A DNA stretch of 64,000 nt from positions 1 through 64,000 of the forward strand of contig MU008205.1 of the NCBI GenBank assembly GCA_010909165.1. The letters are read 5' to 3'. Below are positions 62,449 through 64,000 of this stretch, one piece after another; the stretch's first letter is position 1; each line of letters begins with the position of its first letter. Source of the stretch: Anthoceros angustus (lineage: Eukaryota > Streptophyta > Anthocerotopsida > Anthocerotales > Anthocerotaceae). The position numbers and the translations under genes were made by a program. Below the pieces are notes generated by a model that did no database searches, was not told where the DNA came from, and was given only the letters and a program-made list of their open reading frames with translations.

Positions 62449-63475
62449 ATGAGGAATGTCGATGGCCAGGACGATGATGATGATGGAGTGCAGCCGAAGA
62501 AGAGAAAACTGACCAAATCCGCTTCCAGGAGTTCGTTGGACCAGTTTGGAGGCGAGTTGGACTCTCCTACTGCTTCTCTGTCGCAGATGTCAGCTGGGGG
62601 TTCAGAAGGAGGATGGGACGAAGGACCCTCAGGTGGAGGAGGCGGAGGAGCGGCGAGTAAGGCAGCTGCGAACAAGGGCAAGGGTAAGAAGGTGGCAAAA
62701 CCTTCTAGTCCTTTGAACAGCGATGACGAAGGTGAGCTACCGCCACTGTCACAGAATTCAGGGGGAAAAGGGTTGAAAGATGAGGAGGAGGAGGAGGAAG
62801 AGGAGAACGTGGACCAAGAGTTCGCTAAGCAGAGTACCAGAGAAAAAGACAAGATAAAGTAAGAGGTCGGAGATGTCCACTGGTGCCGTGCAAGATTATC
62901 TCGCCCTATCTTGTCTTTGTTGCTTCTTCCTGCTGCTAATCCTTGTCTTCCGACTTTGCAGCGCTGTTATGGTAAAATTCACACCCGACCAGATGAGTCG
63001 GTATGAATGCTATCGTCGTTCTGGTTTTCAGCGGTCCAACATGCGGCGGGTATGTGTCTTGCCTTTCTCCCTGGCTGGTTAAGTGTGAAGTCCGATGTTC
63101 CATGTGATCAATTTCTGGATCGCAATATGTACGTGCTGTGTGACCATCTGAGAAGTGAGTTGTTGCGCAGCTGCTATCAAGCGTGGCAGGGTGTCCAATC
63201 TCTGTGCCTATGACGATTGTTATGTCAGGAATTGCCAAGATGTTTGTTGGAGAGCTTGTGGAGACGGGTAAGTAGTGTGTTTGTTTTCCTTGGCCTTTCT
63301 GTGTCTTTCACCATGCTGGTTACTGATTGATGTGCCTTAAGGTGCAGGGAGAACAGTGATGACAGAGAGAAAGGACACTGGTCCCATTCGGCCTTGTCAT
63401 ATTCGAGAGGCTTACAGGCGTTTGAAGCTGGAGAACAAGGTGCCTTTGAAGCATCGTCCCAGGCTTTTCAGATAG
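62449..63475 (+). CDS. TAF11: TFIID subunit 11 (240 aa)
   Basis: TAF11 pairs with TAF13 through a histone fold in the general transcription factor TFIID. Exons 62449-62858, 62962-63049, 63171-63267 and 63348-63475 sum to 241 codons. The N-terminal 135 residues are low-complexity: basic KKRKLTKSASRSS, a glycine run, and an acidic EEEEEEEE stretch. The C-terminal TAFII28 domain is complete: FTPDQMSRYECYRRSGFQRS, then LLSSVAGCPISVPMTIVMSG and IAKMFVGELVETG with RTVMTERKDTGPIRPCHIRE, then AYRRLKLENK. The protein ends RPRLFR. The histone-fold part is highly conserved and lies after the first intron. Confidence 0.95.
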
Positions 63476-63731
63476 CAAGACTTTGTTTCATAGTACCTAC
63501 TCCAACTCGTTGCACTCTGTACCATTTATTCAAACTGAGCAACTTATTCAAACTGTTTAATTCCGTTGTGACTATTCAATTTCGAATCAATTCATGAGAG
63601 TTGCAAGTTGGACCTCGCCGAGGACCCAGCAAAAATTGTTAAATTAACAGACCTAATCTCCTACCGAGGGCACAAGAAAGGCAACCTCCAGGTTGCCCCA
63701 GAGGCACGCGGATCGCCTGAGGGATAAGCTG

Positions 63732-64000
63732 TCATACATAACCCACGCCGGGCAGTGGCTTGACGTATCGGCCGACAGCCTTCTGTCTATAACGGGTGCG
63801 CATGCGAGCAATCCGTTCCTTGTTTTTCTGTTTCCTGTCCATTTTCTCCTGAAGCCTTCCAAGCCTTTCCCTATCAACCATTCCTTGCCAAAATACTTCC
63901 CCAGTTTTAGGCCAGAGCCAATTTCTGGAAGTGCCATTTACATCAGCGAATTCCGCGAGGTCTTCATCCATTGCCTTCAACGTTGTCAGATTAAACCATT
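63732..64000 (-). CDS. 3' end of a plant glycosyltransferase family 1-like gene (partial)
   Basis: The frame is open from the window edge to a stop at 63732. It reads LKAMDEDLAEFADVNGTSRN, then WLWPKTGEVFWQGMVDRERL, a basic run of KMDRKQKNKERIARMRTRYR, and RQKAVGRYVKPLPGVGYV. The WLWP-x-TGEV-x-W motif followed by a basic coiled tail is what I remember from the C-terminus of large plant glycosyltransferase-1 proteins of the At5g04480/At4g01210 type, which sit in the Golgi and contribute to sphingolipid or wall glycosylation. Only about 85 residues are visible, so the family is tentative. Confidence 0.5.
   Translation of the reverse strand, partial: WFNLTTLKAMDEDLAEFADVNGTSRNWLWPKTGEVFWQGMVDRERLGRLQEKMDRKQKNKERIARMRTRYRQKAVGRYVKPLPGVGYV

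Noticed and set aside
62439-62852. 137-codon minus-strand frame with poly-Ser and Pro runs
   Set aside because: It is the antisense of the Glu/Gly-rich N-terminus of TAF11 and has no independent support.

Overview
This is nuclear DNA of a land plant. Genes carry GT-AG introns of roughly 60-200 bp, and the mobile DNA is plant type (Ty1/copia and a CACTA/En-Spm element). Marker genes include a gamma-type RNA-dependent RNA polymerase, a peroxisomal enoyl-CoA isomerase ending in SKL, an alpha-tubulin and TAF11. The gene at 13.1-19.7 kb encodes a homologue of the centriole distal-end protein C2CD3. Because centrioles survive only in plants with swimming sperm, a bryophyte, lycophyte, fern or (less likely) cycad/Ginkgo is suggested rather than a flowering plant or conifer. 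The species cannot be named from the sequence.

Layout. 0-2 kb: 5' part of a minus-strand copia element sitting inside an ALG2 exon fragment. 2-6 kb: repetitive, CT-rich sequence without a recognised gene. 6-12.9 kb: a field of ALG2 (GDP-mannose:dolichol-PP-glycan mannosyltransferase) copies: an inverted fragment, a first-exon fragment, one nearly complete 8-exon gene with a one-base frameshift, and a truncated tandem duplicate. 13.1-19.7 kb: C2CD3-like gene. 19.9-22.8 kb: a tandem pair of intact 2-oxoglutarate/Fe(II) dioxygenases. 22.8-26.3 kb: AT-rich intergenic DNA. 27.0-28.7 kb: alpha-tubulin with a probable leader intron. 29.2-33.0 kb: a dead RDR copy. 33.8-34.5 kb: two joined satellite-like arrays. 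35.6-46.8 kb: an 11,187-bp CACTA element with matching ends and a 3-bp target duplication but broken transposase genes. 46.8-51.4 kb: AT-rich intergenic DNA with small repeats. 51.6-56.5 kb: the apparently intact RDR copy. 56.8-64 kb: a compact cluster of housekeeping genes: DCI1 (-), a trypsin-fold protein (+), phosphomannomutase (-), TAF11 (+), and the 3' end of a glycosyltransferase-like gene (-).

Functional links. Phosphomannomutase supplies the GDP-mannose that ALG2 consumes in N-glycan assembly, but they lie 50 kb apart and I infer no operon-like link. The two RDR copies are a segmental duplication now separated by about 18.6 kb that includes the CACTA element. Two divergent gene pairs (DCI1/trypsin-fold, PMM/TAF11) share promoters of under 500 bp. 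Exon boundaries were assigned by eye from GT-AG sites, reading phase and remembered family conservation; no alignment or database search was run.
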